Origin: UBA5364 sp050259235
GTDB lineage: Bacteria > Bacillota_I > Bacilli_A > RF39 > UBA660
Direction of reading: 5' to 3'
DNA: 64,000 nt
NCBI GenBank assembly: GCA_050259235.1
Contig: JBLNAG010000002.1
Coordinates: 1 to 64,000, forward strand
Made by a program: the position numbers and the translations under genes. Numbering within the stretch: position 1 is the first letter of the stretch; each line of letters opens with the position of its first letter. This document shows, in pieces, positions 1 to 7,527 of this stretch. A model generated the notes under the pieces. That model had not been told where the DNA came from and did no database searches. It saw only the letters and a list, made by a program, of their open reading frames with translations.

Positions 1-236
1 GATGACTCTACTCCATCAGTATATGTAAATGTTACTTCCCCATTGATTCCATCTAGTAAATCTTTAGAATATGATATTTCCCCCGCTTTTACTATTCCAT
101 AAGCAGAATCCTTAAACGACTCTTTTCTTGTATTGTCTATTAATCCTATTATTATTGGTGTTGCTATTAATGCAATTATCGCTAAAATAACTATTACTGC
201 TAATAACTCAATTAATGTAAAACCTTTACTTCTCAA
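1..236 (-). CDS. Prepilin-like protein, 5' part only (cut by window edge)
   Basis: The N-terminal 78 codons of a type IV prepilin-like protein are present; the gene runs off the left edge. After a short leader comes the class III signal K-G-F-T-L-I-E and a ~20-residue hydrophobic helix, then a charged segment with the pattern DNTRKESFKDSAYG. The start is probably TTG at 236, because an AGGAGAG ribosome-binding site lies about 8 bases upstream; an ATG at 254 is the alternative. The visible part is closely similar in DNA and protein to the start of the gene at 15248..16906, so the two are paralogs. If similarity continues, the missing 3' end would carry a second variable lectin domain; that is inference. 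Confidence 0.8.
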   Translation of the reverse strand, partial: MRSKGFTLIELLAVIVILAIIALIATPIIIGLIDNTRKESFKDSAYGIVKAGEISYSKDLLDGINGEVTFTYTDGVES

Positions 237-262
237 AATATACTCTCCTATCATTTAATTAA

Positions 263-291
263 ATTATATCATTTTGTTTTTTTGATTTCAA
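263..291 (-). promoter_or_regulatory. Sigma-A-type promoter for the left-edge prepilin gene
   Basis: Reading the minus strand, TTGAAA (291-286) is followed after 17 bases by TATAAT (268-263). It lies between the glyS terminator and the prepilin start, so this prepilin gene has its own promoter. Confidence 0.6.
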
Positions 292-308
292 TTATATTTT
301 GATTTATT

Positions 309-332
309 TTACCATATTTTGGTATATGGTAA
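309..332. repeat. Inverted repeat upstream of the prepilin promoter
   Basis: TTACCATA (309-316) is repeated in inverse as TATGGTAA (325-332) with an 8-base spacer. It lies just upstream of the prepilin -35 box, where an operator could sit. No T-run follows, so it is not an obvious terminator. Function unknown. Confidence 0.4.
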
Positions 333-363
333 TTATCAATTCAATATTTTGGCGATATTCTTG

Positions 364-396
364 CAAAAAAGATAAAATATTAAAATTTTATCTTTT
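364..396 (-). terminator. Intrinsic terminator of glyS
   Basis: A 12-bp perfect stem (367-378 with 385-396) is followed on the minus strand by six T residues. The stem overlaps the glyS stop codon. Confidence 0.75.
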
Positions 397-1750
397 CGTT
401 AATATAATTAACAATTTCATCAATATTTATAGTAATTTGTTCCATTGTATCACGATCTCTGACCGTTACTGTATTATTGTTTAATGTTTCTTCATCAACA
501 GTAATACAAAATGGTGTTCCAATTACATCTTGTCTACGATAACGTTTACCAATATTACCTGCTTCATCATAACTAGTCATAAAAATTTTAGATAGTTTTT
601 GATATAATTCATAAGCTTTTTCACTATGATTTTTCTTAATTAATGGTAAAACTGCTACCTTATATGGTGCAAGAAATGGATGTAATTTTAATACCTCTCT
701 AGTTTCACCATTAGGTAATGTTTCTTCATTATAAGCTTCAAAAAGAAAAGCTAATACACTACGATCAAGTCCATAAGTTGATTCAATAACATATGGAATA
801 AATTTTTCATTAGTTTCAGGATCTAAATATTCTTGTTTAACCCCACTATATTCTTGATGTCTTTTTAAATCAAAATCAGTACGATTATGAGTACCATTTA
901 TTTCACCAAAACCAAAAGGAAATTTGTATTCAATATCACAAGCAGCTTTAGCGTAATGTGCTAATTTTTCATGATCATGATATCTTAAGTTTTCTTCCTT
1001 TATACCTAAGTCCATATAGAACCTTTTACCATATTCTTTGAAGTAATTATAAAGTTCAGTATCAGTACCTTCTTTGCAGAATGTTTGAAATTCCATTTGT
1101 TCAAATTCAATTGTTCTAAAAGTGAAGTTACCTGGAGTAATTTCATTTCTAAACGCTTTACCTATTTGGCCAATACTAAATGGTAATTTAGCACGCATAC
1201 TTCTTTGAACATTTAAAAAGTTTACATATTCACCTTGAGCATTTTCTGGTCTTAAATAAATAATACTCTTACTATCTTCTGTTACTCCTCTAAAGGTTTG
1301 AAACATTAAATTAAATTGTCTAATATCAGTAAAATTAGATTTACCACATTTAGGACATTTTATTTTATGTTCCTTAATATATTCAACCATTTCGGTTTGA
1401 CTCATTGCATCAGGATGAGCATCCGGATCAGCTTCTCCTATTAAATTATCAGCACGATGTCTTGTTTTACATTCCTTACAATCAATAAGAGGATCTGCAA
1501 AACTACTAACATGCCCACTTGCTTCCCAAACTCTTGGGTGCATTAAAATATCAGCATCTACTTCATAACTATTTGGACGTTCTTGAATAAATCTTTTACG
1601 CCATGCATCCTTAACATTATTCTTAAGTCTTGATCCAACTGGTCCATAATCCCATGTGTTTGCCAAACCATCATAAATTTCACTACCTTGAAAGATAAAA
1701 CCATATTGTTTACATAAATTAACTAACTTTTCCATTGTCATTTTTTCCAT
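380..1750 (-). CDS. glyS: Glycyl-tRNA synthetase, dimeric class II type
   Basis: Charges tRNA-Gly with glycine in the cytoplasm. The 456-residue length and single-chain arrangement fit the alpha2 (archaeal/eukaryotic-like) enzyme found in many low-GC Gram-positives, not the alpha2beta2 GlyQ/GlyS form. Visible features are the N-terminal GLANTWDYGPVGSRLKNN block (~28-45), paired cysteines C91/C94 and C132/C135 likely holding zinc, class II motif 2 around GKAFRNEITPGNFTFRT (197-213), motif 3 near GLDRSVLAF, and a C-terminal anticodon-binding domain. An RBS GGAGG precedes the ATG. It follows the TIM-barrel gene by 28 bases, and both lie behind one T-box leader. Confidence 0.95.
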   Translation of the reverse strand: MEKMTMEKLVNLCKQYGFIFQGSEIYDGLANTWDYGPVGSRLKNNVKDAWRKRFIQERPNSYEVDADILMHPRVWEASGHVSSFADPLIDCKECKTRHRADNLIGEADPDAHPDAMSQTEMVEYIKEHKIKCPKCGKSNFTDIRQFNLMFQTFRGVTEDSKSIIYLRPENAQGEYVNFLNVQRSMRAKLPFSIGQIGKAFRNEITPGNFTFRTIEFEQMEFQTFCKEGTDTELYNYFKEYGKRFYMDLGIKEENLRYHDHEKLAHYAKAACDIEYKFPFGFGEINGTHNRTDFDLKRHQEYSGVKQEYLDPETNEKFIPYVIESTYGLDRSVLAFLFEAYNEETLPNGETREVLKLHPFLAPYKVAVLPLIKKNHSEKAYELYQKLSKIFMTSYDEAGNIGKRYRRQDVIGTPFCITVDEETLNNNTVTVRDRDTMEQITINIDEIVNYINEKIKF

Positions 1751-1778
1751 ATTATTACCTCCATTTTTTATTTTTATA

Positions 1779-2627
1779 TTAAATATTATCTAACATATTA
1801 TTTAACAATTTAATACTATCTAGATATATATTTATATTTTCACTTAAATTATTTGTATCAGTTTCAATCGAATAAACTCCATCATATCCAAAATCTTGTA
1901 AATACTTTAACTCTTTATTCTTATATACATCATTTAGTAATGGTAGATGATCTAGCACTTCATGAATTCCATCATCTAATGAAAAACTATGGATATGCGT
2001 ATGCTTAACTTTATTCATAATATTCATTGGTAAATATATATTGCTATATTCTTCTAAAGAATTAAGTCTTGTATGCCCAATATCCCAACAAATTCCAAAG
2101 TTATCTTGATTAACTTCATCAATCAAATTTTCTATTTCGATATAATCATCCCCAATATGATTACCTATAGGATGATTATTAGATAAAGTTTCTACTAAAA
2201 TATCAAAATTAAGTTCTTTTGTTTTCTTACATAATTCTTTAAAAAATAGTATTTGACTTTGCAAATGTTCATATTTTTGATATTCATGAGCATAATTTTG
2301 AGCATGAAATACTATCGTTGTATGGTAATTTATGTGACATGCATCAAGTTTATTTCTAACACTTATTAAATCTTCAATACAACTTTTTAATATATTTTTC
2401 TCATCAATACATTTTGATTCTGCATAATGAAATGTTATCTTGATATCATTATTATTTAGAAATATTAACAATTCATTTATTTTATCGTATCCACTTATTA
2501 TTAATGATGTATATATATCAAAACTATATAATCCATTTTCCTTAAAAAGTAATATGTAATTTTTAAATTTCTCAAAATCCATCGAAAGAAAATCTTTTTC
2601 CGGAAAACATATACCAATCTTCTTCAT
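1779..2627 (-). CDS. Sugar phosphate isomerase/epimerase-like TIM-barrel protein
   Basis: The 282-residue protein has the xylose-isomerase-like/AP endonuclease 2 TIM-barrel pattern: a Glu in the VETLSNN strand, D-I-G-H in ICWDIGHTRLN, a His pair in HTHIHSF and a terminal Glu in YSIETD, which together are the usual divalent-metal ligands. Family members are sugar isomerases, epimerases or endonuclease IV, and the substrate cannot be read here. It is the first gene after the T-box leader (RBS AGGTGAA) and is followed by glyS, so it is probably induced on glycine starvation. That coupling is unusual and has no obvious metabolic explanation from sequence alone. Confidence 0.75.
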   Translation of the reverse strand: MKKIGICFPEKDFLSMDFEKFKNYILLFKENGLYSFDIYTSLIISGYDKINELLIFLNNNDIKITFHYAESKCIDEKNILKSCIEDLISVRNKLDACHINYHTTIVFHAQNYAHEYQKYEHLQSQILFFKELCKKTKELNFDILVETLSNNHPIGNHIGDDYIEIENLIDEVNQDNFGICWDIGHTRLNSLEEYSNIYLPMNIMNKVKHTHIHSFSLDDGIHEVLDHLPLLNDVYKNKELKYLQDFGYDGVYSIETDTNNLSENINIYLDSIKLLNNMLDNI

Positions 2628-2640
2628 AATTCACCTAAAA

Positions 2641-2758
2641 TAAAAGACTCCACAAACAGTTGTAGGGACGAATTTCTTCGCGGTTCCACCCTACTTATTC
2701 TTTGTAGAATCTCTTCTTTCTATATAGCTCCGGCTTTCCAATTCCATCATCACTTGAT
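2641..2758 (-). promoter_or_regulatory. T-box leader of the glyS operon, with short or missing Stem I
   Basis: On the minus strand the T-box sequence AGGGTGGAACCGCG occupies 2692-2679 and folds with downstream CCCTAC into an antiterminator bearing the tRNA-acceptor bulge. A competing terminator follows: CCTACAA, a 4-base loop, TTGTGG, then a T-rich run near 2641-2650. A small hairpin (ATTCT/AGAAT) just upstream looks like Stem III. Only about 66 bases separate the predicted start site from the T-box motif, and I cannot find the specifier loop or the GGTTGGTG apical loop that are plain in the pheS leader. Glycine specificity is inferred from glyS downstream. Confidence 0.8.
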
Positions 2759-2764
2759 ACTTAC

Positions 2765-2792
2765 ATTATAACAACTATTTTATATTTGTCAA
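2765..2792 (-). promoter_or_regulatory. Sigma-A-type promoter of the glyS T-box operon
   Basis: TTGACA (2792-2787) and TATAAT (2770-2765) on the minus strand are separated by 16 bases, both perfect consensus boxes. The -35 begins a few bases after the stop codon of the upstream gene. Confidence 0.75.
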
Positions 2793-2796
2793 TAGA

Positions 2797-3216
2797 TCAC
2801 TTTTTTGACTTTACTTTACCCTTTTCTATTTTTGGTTCAATAACCATGTCATTTCCCTGAACCATTGATTTAAATCCTTCTGGATTAGTAACTATTCCTG
2901 TTACTCCTTCATGCGAACTAATTTCTATTAATAAATCAGTATATTTTCCATCTTCATTTTGGGCTACTAATTCATCAATTGAAGTAAAGCTACCAAAATA
3001 ATATGTTTGTGGGTTTTGGTTCATAACACTTCTTAACATTTTATCAATATAAAATATTTCCGCTATACAATGATATTTTAAAGATATCATCCCTGGTTTA
3101 TAAGGAAATTGGTTTGGATCATCTGTTGAAACTCCCATTAGATGTGTACTAATAGTCATATCTTCACTGCATTCCATTACTTCAGCATAGATTTTTAAAT
3201 TTACTCTTCTCATCAT
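2797..3216 (-). CDS. Conserved hypothetical protein, 139 aa
   Basis: I do not recognise this protein. It has no signal peptide or membrane segment and ends in a basic tail (KGKVKSKK). The start is supported by a strong TAGGAGG site directly upstream. It stands alone: 38 bases separate it from the phosphatase-like gene upstream, and the glyS-operon promoter begins right after its stop. Composition resembles its neighbours, so there is no sign of transfer. No function can be assigned. Confidence 0.6.
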   Translation of the reverse strand: MMRRVNLKIYAEVMECSEDMTISTHLMGVSTDDPNQFPYKPGMISLKYHCIAEIFYIDKMLRSVMNQNPQTYYFGSFTSIDELVAQNEDGKYTDLLIEISSHEGVTGIVTNPEGFKSMVQGNDMVIEPKIEKGKVKSKK

Positions 3217-3254
3217 ATAACCTCCTAGGTGAAGTTTATTATAGCATATTTATT

Positions 3255-3704
3255 TTATTTAGGAAACACTAAATAATAAAACACTAATGCCATGAATGTT
3301 CCCAATATCATTCCCATAAATACTTCTAGTGGTTCATGTCCAATTTGTTCCTTTAATTTCTTCATTTTTATCTTAGGAATATCATCATCTAATTCATCAA
3401 CTATTTTATTGATTGCAACAGCTTGTTTTTCACTTTCTCTTCTCATTCCCATTGCATCATATGAAACAATTAAAGAAAAAACTAATCCCATTGCAAATAA
3501 TGGATTATTTATTCCATACATCATTCCTATATAAGCTGTTAATGAAAAACAAAATGAAGTATGAGTACTAGGCATACCTCCATTACCATTTAATAATCTT
3601 AACCATTTTAATTTTTTTTCTTGAACTGATTCAATTGTGAATTTAATAATTTGTGCTACAGCAACACTTGTAAAGGGAATAACTAAATAAATATAGTCTA
3701 TCAT
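3255..3704 (-). CDS. DUF212/YuiD-type divergent PAP2-like membrane protein
   Basis: A 149-residue membrane protein of the YuiD family, distantly related to PAP2 acid phosphatases and vanadium haloperoxidases. The family signatures are present: GNGGMPSTHTSFC (~40-52), SYDAMGMRRESEKQA (~82-96) and a GHEP motif (~122-125), with three or four hydrophobic segments. The PSTH and GHEP histidines correspond to the PAP2 phosphate-binding motifs, so an integral-membrane lipid phosphatase is a fair guess, but the substrate is unknown. It follows recO by 9 bases, so it is probably the last gene of the yqfC-era-recO transcription unit. Confidence 0.8.
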   Translation of the reverse strand: MIDYIYLVIPFTSVAVAQIIKFTIESVQEKKLKWLRLLNGNGGMPSTHTSFCFSLTAYIGMMYGINNPLFAMGLVFSLIVSYDAMGMRRESEKQAVAINKIVDELDDDIPKIKMKKLKEQIGHEPLEVFMGMILGTFMALVFYYLVFPK

Positions 3705-3713
3705 ATACTACTC

Positions 3714-4448
3714 CTAACTAATTTTTTTTATGTTATTTATAAATGTTTTCGTTTTTAAATATAAACCAGTATATTCATCGTAATAATCATTTAAAAATTG
3801 ATTTATCTCTAATTTAGCAACATCACTAATATCAAGTTTACTTATCTTAGCAATATCAACATAACAGAACATTCTTATTAATTTAATAGTTTTATCGCTA
3901 ACTATTTTATCATTTTTTAAACAACTATTACAAATATAGCCACCACGATGAGCAGATAAAGTGGCAATTGAATTAGTATTACCACAAACACTGCATCTAT
4001 CAATAATTGGCATTACTCCTAAAAACTCTAAATATTGGAGTTCAATAATATTTGTTATAACTAATGGATCAAAACCCTCATTTAATTTCAGCAATCCATT
4101 AATTAATAGTTCATATATACTAGCACTACTATTTTGTCTAATAACCTGTTCAGATAATTCCAACAAAAAACTAGCATAACTTATTTTTTCGATATCAGTT
4201 TTAATATTTTTAAAATTGTTTATTATATCCACACAAGATAACATTGATAATTTATCTTGTTTATAATAAATATGAAAATAGCCATAAGTTAATTTACCAG
4301 TTACACTTCTTAATGAACTTTTCATCGTTTTAGAACCTTTAGCCATCATTCCAATAATGCCATATTCCTTAGTCATAACATTGATTATTTTGCTTGTTTC
4401 GCCATAATCACGTTCACTTATAACTATACCTTCTACTTTCTCAATCAT
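3714..4448 (-). CDS. recO: DNA repair protein RecO
   Basis: Recombination mediator that anneals SSB-coated single strands and helps load RecA in the RecFOR pathway. The 244-residue length is normal. An N-terminal OB-fold begins MIEKVEGIVISERDYGETS, a helical middle follows, and a C-terminal zinc finger is visible as CSVCG (~151-155) and CNSCL. It sits directly downstream of the DUF1653 gene and yqzL, the conserved era-yqzL-recO order of Bacilli, with an 8-base gap suggesting co-transcription. Confidence 0.93.
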   Translation of the reverse strand: MIEKVEGIVISERDYGETSKIINVMTKEYGIIGMMAKGSKTMKSSLRSVTGKLTYGYFHIYYKQDKLSMLSCVDIINNFKNIKTDIEKISYASFLLELSEQVIRQNSSASIYELLINGLLKLNEGFDPLVITNIIELQYLEFLGVMPIIDRCSVCGNTNSIATLSAHRGGYICNSCLKNDKIVSDKTIKLIRMFCYVDIAKISKLDISDVAKLEINQFLNDYYDEYTGLYLKTKTFINNIKKIS

Positions 4449-4456
4449 AATATCCT

Positions 4457-4687
4457 CTAGTCTATTTCTTCAAAACGATATTCTTGTAGAGCATCAGGAT
4501 ATTTTTCCCTATCAACTGGGGATGCAAAAACATTATAATCTCCTACCCATACTTTATGATCATCGTATTCAGCTTGATAAACAACTAGTTTTCTTTCAGG
4601 TTCTTCACAATCATAGGCAATCATCAAAACAGTATAATCTTTTCCCTTGAAATGACGGTATTTCTTACCTGGTACTACTTCTCTCAT
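4457..4687 (-). CDS. DUF1653 domain protein, 76 aa
   Basis: A small soluble protein made of one DUF1653 domain, recognised from GKKYRHFKGKDYTVL, the central YQAEYD, and a closing segment with VDREKYP and RFEEI. The domain is widespread, often encoded as a single-domain protein, and its role is not known; it looks like a compact beta fold that may bind a ligand or nucleic acid. It lies between yqzL, whose stop codon begins one base before its ATG region, and recO, so it is an insertion into the otherwise conserved era-yqzL-recO cluster. Confidence 0.85.
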   Translation of the reverse strand: MREVVPGKKYRHFKGKDYTVLMIAYDCEEPERKLVVYQAEYDDHKVWVGDYNVFASPVDREKYPDALQEYRFEEID

Positions 4688-4777
4688 TTACTTCCTCTTT
4701 CCTAATTCTTTATACTTTAAATAATATTCTACCTTTCCTGTATTAACAAATAAGTCCCATAATAAATTTTTTTTCAT
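4688..4777 (-). CDS. yqzL: YqzL family small protein, 29 aa
   Basis: This 30-codon gene encodes MKKNLLWDLFVNTGKVEYY followed by a basic tail. Its W-x-x-F-x-x-T-G pattern and its place between era and recO match YqzL of Bacillus. An AAGGTGG ribosome-binding site precedes the ATG at 4777. The function of YqzL is not established. The gene is under the size limit of most gene callers, and synteny is the main support. Its stop codon abuts the DUF1653 start. Confidence 0.85.
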   Translation of the reverse strand: MKKNLLWDLFVNTGKVEYYLKYKELGKRK

Positions 4778-4820
4778 AAAAACCACCTTTCTAATTTATA
4801 GTGGTTTCATTTTTTTAAAA

Positions 4821-5705
4821 TTATTCAGTTTCCTTATAACCAAATTCTGACAAATACTTTTCTTTATCACGCCATTTTCTAATTACTTTGACAAATAGTT
4901 CTAGATATACTTTGGCATCCAATAATTCTTCTAAATCCTTTCGCGCTTCAATACCAATTTGTTTAATTTTTTGACCTCCAGCACCAATAATAATTTTCTT
5001 AAGTGCATCGCGATCCACAATTATCATAATGTTAATACTATAGCTGTTTTTATTTTTTTCAACATTTTCAGTTATACAAGTAACAGAATGAGGAACTTCT
5101 TCATCCGTTAATCTAAAAACTTTTTCTCTAACTATTTCTGACATAACAAATTCTAATGGTTTATTAGTAATTTGATTATCTTCATAATATTTCACTGTTT
5201 GATTTAAGTACTTTTTTAAAACCGTTACTAATGTTTTGACATTGTCTTTTTTTAACGCTGAGACAGGAACTATTTCGGCAAAATTATATAAATCTTTATA
5301 CATATTTATTTTAAACATTATTTTTTCACGATTTAATTTATCTATCTTATTAATAACTAATATAACTGGTTTATCAACTTCTTTTAATTTTTCAATAACA
5401 TATTTATCGCCTGGACCTAATGGTTCACTACCATCAACCATCATTACAATAACGTCAACGTCATTTATTGAATAATATGCCTGCTTATTTAAATATTTTC
5501 CTAATTTATGATTTGGTTTATGAATTCCTGGAGTATCCACAAAAACAATTTGCGTATCCTCATCGTTATATATACCTTGAATTAAATTACGAGTTGTTTG
5601 TGGTTTATCAGAAGTAATGGCTACCTTTTTACCAATAATATTATTTAATAGAGTACTTTTACCAACATTAGGTCTACCTACTAAACCTACAAATCCTGAC
5701 TTCAT
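4821..5705 (-). CDS. era: GTPase Era
   Basis: Essential Ras-like GTPase that binds the 3' end of 16S rRNA and helps 30S subunit maturation. The G1 loop GRPNVGKS is at 10-17, the switch region has TTRN, G3 is DTPG (~58-61) and G4 is NKID (~120). The C-terminal KH RNA-binding domain shows IIIGAGGQKIKQIG. The length of 294 residues is typical. The start overlaps the cdd stop by 4 bases (ATGA type), so the two are translationally coupled. Next downstream is yqzL. Confidence 0.97.
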   Translation of the reverse strand: MKSGFVGLVGRPNVGKSTLLNNIIGKKVAITSDKPQTTRNLIQGIYNDEDTQIVFVDTPGIHKPNHKLGKYLNKQAYYSINDVDVIVMMVDGSEPLGPGDKYVIEKLKEVDKPVILVINKIDKLNREKIMFKINMYKDLYNFAEIVPVSALKKDNVKTLVTVLKKYLNQTVKYYEDNQITNKPLEFVMSEIVREKVFRLTDEEVPHSVTCITENVEKNKNSYSINIMIIVDRDALKKIIIGAGGQKIKQIGIEARKDLEELLDAKVYLELFVKVIRKWRDKEKYLSEFGYKETE

Positions 5706-6085
5706 TTCAAATCCTCAGAACTAAAACTATGAGGACACAATTCTTCAACTGTATATTCACTTTCTTCATTACCGTAAACACAGATAATTTTGGTTTGCTT
5801 ATCCAAAAGTTCTACAAATAATTGACGGCAAGCAAAACAAGGAGTTGTTTCTTCACCACTTGATGATGCAACGTATAGTCTATCAAAGTCCCCTTTTTTA
5901 TAACCATTACTAATTGCACTAACCATTGCACTTCTTTCAGCACAAAGTGTTGAACCATAAGCAGCATTTTCTACATTAACACCTGGGAATTCTATTCCAT
6001 CTTTCATAACAGCAATACATGCTACTTTAAAATTAGAATATGGGCTATATGAATTTTGTAGTAATTTTTGTAATTTTTCTTTCAT
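5702..6085 (-). CDS. cdd: Cytidine deaminase
   Basis: Deaminates cytidine and deoxycytidine to uridine forms in pyrimidine salvage. At 127 residues it is the short, tetrameric, zinc-dependent type. The zinc and catalytic motifs are visible: the LCAERSA segment with the proton-shuttling Glu (~49-55), and PCFACRQ (~86-92) with two Cys ligands. It is located between dgkA and era as in Bacillus subtilis, with 9 bases to dgkA and a 4-base overlap with era. Confidence 0.95.
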   Translation of the reverse strand: MKEKLQKLLQNSYSPYSNFKVACIAVMKDGIEFPGVNVENAAYGSTLCAERSAMVSAISNGYKKGDFDRLYVASSSGEETTPCFACRQLFVELLDKQTKIICVYGNEESEYTVEELCPHSFSSEDLK

Positions 6086-6094
6086 AGTTCCTCC

Positions 6095-6490
6095 TTAAAT
6101 AAGTTCTAATATTTTCGGGATAAAGATAATTAAACCAGTAATAAAGGCAACAATAGTAAATACCAATACTGCAGCTGAAGAAGAATCTTTAGCTATCTTA
6201 GCAAAAGGATGTTGCTTAGTAGTTGTTAAATCAACAACCGCTTCAATAGCAGTATTAATTAATTCAGTAGCTGCCACTAATCCTATCATAATTACAATTG
6301 CAATCCATTCTGACAAAGATATTTCTAATAATAGCCCAGCAATAACACTAATTATTCCTGCCCAAAAAATAACAACCATATTTTGCTCATATCTAAGTGC
6401 ATACTTTATTCCTGCTACTGAGTTATTTAAACTATTTTTATATCTTTCCAGTGTAAATTTCTTATGAGTTCTTTTGTATTCCATATTCAT
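6095..6490 (-). CDS. dgkA: Undecaprenol/diacylglycerol kinase, DgkA family
   Basis: A small integral-membrane lipid kinase of 131 residues with three hydrophobic helices and the family motif ATELINTAIEAVVDL (~78-92), which carries the catalytic Glu. In Gram-positives the enzyme phosphorylates undecaprenol and so feeds cell-wall carrier lipid recycling. The start (RBS AGGAG about 10 bases upstream) lies inside the ybeY 3' end, giving a 29-base overlap; using the second Met would reduce this by 6 bases. Its place between ybeY and cdd is the conserved Bacilli order. Confidence 0.93.
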   Translation of the reverse strand: MNMEYKRTHKKFTLERYKNSLNNSVAGIKYALRYEQNMVVIFWAGIISVIAGLLLEISLSEWIAIVIMIGLVAATELINTAIEAVVDLTTTKQHPFAKIAKDSSSAAVLVFTIVAFITGLIIFIPKILELI

Positions 6491-6914
6491 TTAAAATCAA
6501 CTCCTGTTTACTAAACATTACTTTCTCATCGTCAATATTCATATGATCATAACCTAATAAGTGTAGAAAACCATGAATGGTTAGAAAGGCTAACTCCCTT
6601 AAAAAGCTATGTTCATATAATTTACTTTGTTCTTCCACCTTATCAATTGATATATAAATATCACCTAGAATACGATAATCATTAATAGGAAAATCCTTAT
6701 TATCTTCTAAGGCAAATGAAATTACATCTGTTGGTGCATCAATATTACGATAAGTTTTATTTATTTCATGAATAGTTTCATTATCTACTAATATTACATT
6801 AAAAATAATATTATTTAATTTTTCATGTTTTATAGCAAAATCAATTAAATCCTTAATTACACCAATTTCTTTTATTTCTTTATTTGTTTCATTAAATATT
6901 TCAATATTATTCAC
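6462..6914 (-). CDS. ybeY: Endoribonuclease YbeY
   Basis: A metal-dependent endoribonuclease involved in 16S rRNA 3'-end maturation and 70S quality control. The zinc-binding signature HGFLHLLGYDH, with three His ligands, is complete in the C-terminal third. The 150-residue length is normal. It overlaps the VanZ-like gene upstream by 8 bases and dgkA downstream by 29 bases, so the whole block is probably one transcript. The usual upstream neighbours in Bacillus, phoH and the 7TM-HD gene yqfF, are absent here. Confidence 0.95.
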   Translation of the reverse strand: MNNIEIFNETNKEIKEIGVIKDLIDFAIKHEKLNNIIFNVILVDNETIHEINKTYRNIDAPTDVISFALEDNKDFPINDYRILGDIYISIDKVEEQSKLYEHSFLRELAFLTIHGFLHLLGYDHMNIDDEKVMFSKQELILNEYGIQKNS

Positions 6915-7527
6915 TTAGTACCCCCAACTTTATAATGTTAAATAGATATAGTACCATTAATACTAAAATCCCTACTATCATTATATTATAAAATAATGGT
7001 TTTTTCAACACTCTTGGCAATTTATTACCAATATGAAACAACAATTTGTATAGATAATATCCAGCTAGTCCACCCATCAAGTTTAGTAGAATATCATCAA
7101 TATCAAACACCCTACCAATTTTATATTGGGTTACTTCAATTACTATAGAAGTAATTAAAGTAAATAATAAAATTAACCTTATTTTTGATAACCGAAGGAA
7201 ATAGGAAATAAAGAATCCAAACGGTACAAACATTACCATATTACCAATAACATTTTTATAAAACTTTACACTACCTATATCATATCTTAGGATTTCTTTA
7301 AAAGGAATGAGATTAGAAGTAGACCATCCAACATCTTGGAATGTAACTACATAGAATAAACACATAATATATATAGCAAATCCTATAATAAACAGTTCTC
7401 TATATAGTAGAAATTTCTTATTATTTTTTATTATCCAAACAGTTCTTACGGCCACTAAAACAGCGATACAAGTAATAATCACTGGCCATATTTGCTCAAA
7501 TAAAATAATAAGATTACTTCTAAGCAT
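6907..7527 (-). CDS. VanZ-like family membrane protein
   Basis: A 206-residue membrane protein with five to six hydrophobic helices. The VanZ-like region is recognisable from the STSNLIPFKEILRYD segment, the NVIGNMVMFVPFGFF helix and EVTQYKIGRVFDIDDILLNLMGG. VanZ confers low-level teicoplanin resistance, but most chromosomal homologues have no tested function, so a cell-envelope role is only inferred. It overlaps yqfD by 8 bases and ybeY by 8 bases. It takes the position that phoH and yqfF hold in Bacillus subtilis. Confidence 0.85.
   Translation of the reverse strand: MLRSNLIILFEQIWPVIITCIAVLVAVRTVWIIKNNKKFLLYRELFIIGFAIYIMCLFYVVTFQDVGWSTSNLIPFKEILRYDIGSVKFYKNVIGNMVMFVPFGFFISYFLRLSKIRLILLFTLITSIVIEVTQYKIGRVFDIDDILLNLMGGLAGYYLYKLLFHIGNKLPRVLKKPLFYNIMIVGILVLMVLYLFNIIKLGVLSE

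Noticed and set aside
299..484. 61-codon plus-strand reading frame over the glyS 3' end
   Set aside because: It overlaps glyS and its terminator, lacks a ribosome-binding site and has no family-like sequence; it is a shadow of A/T-rich DNA.
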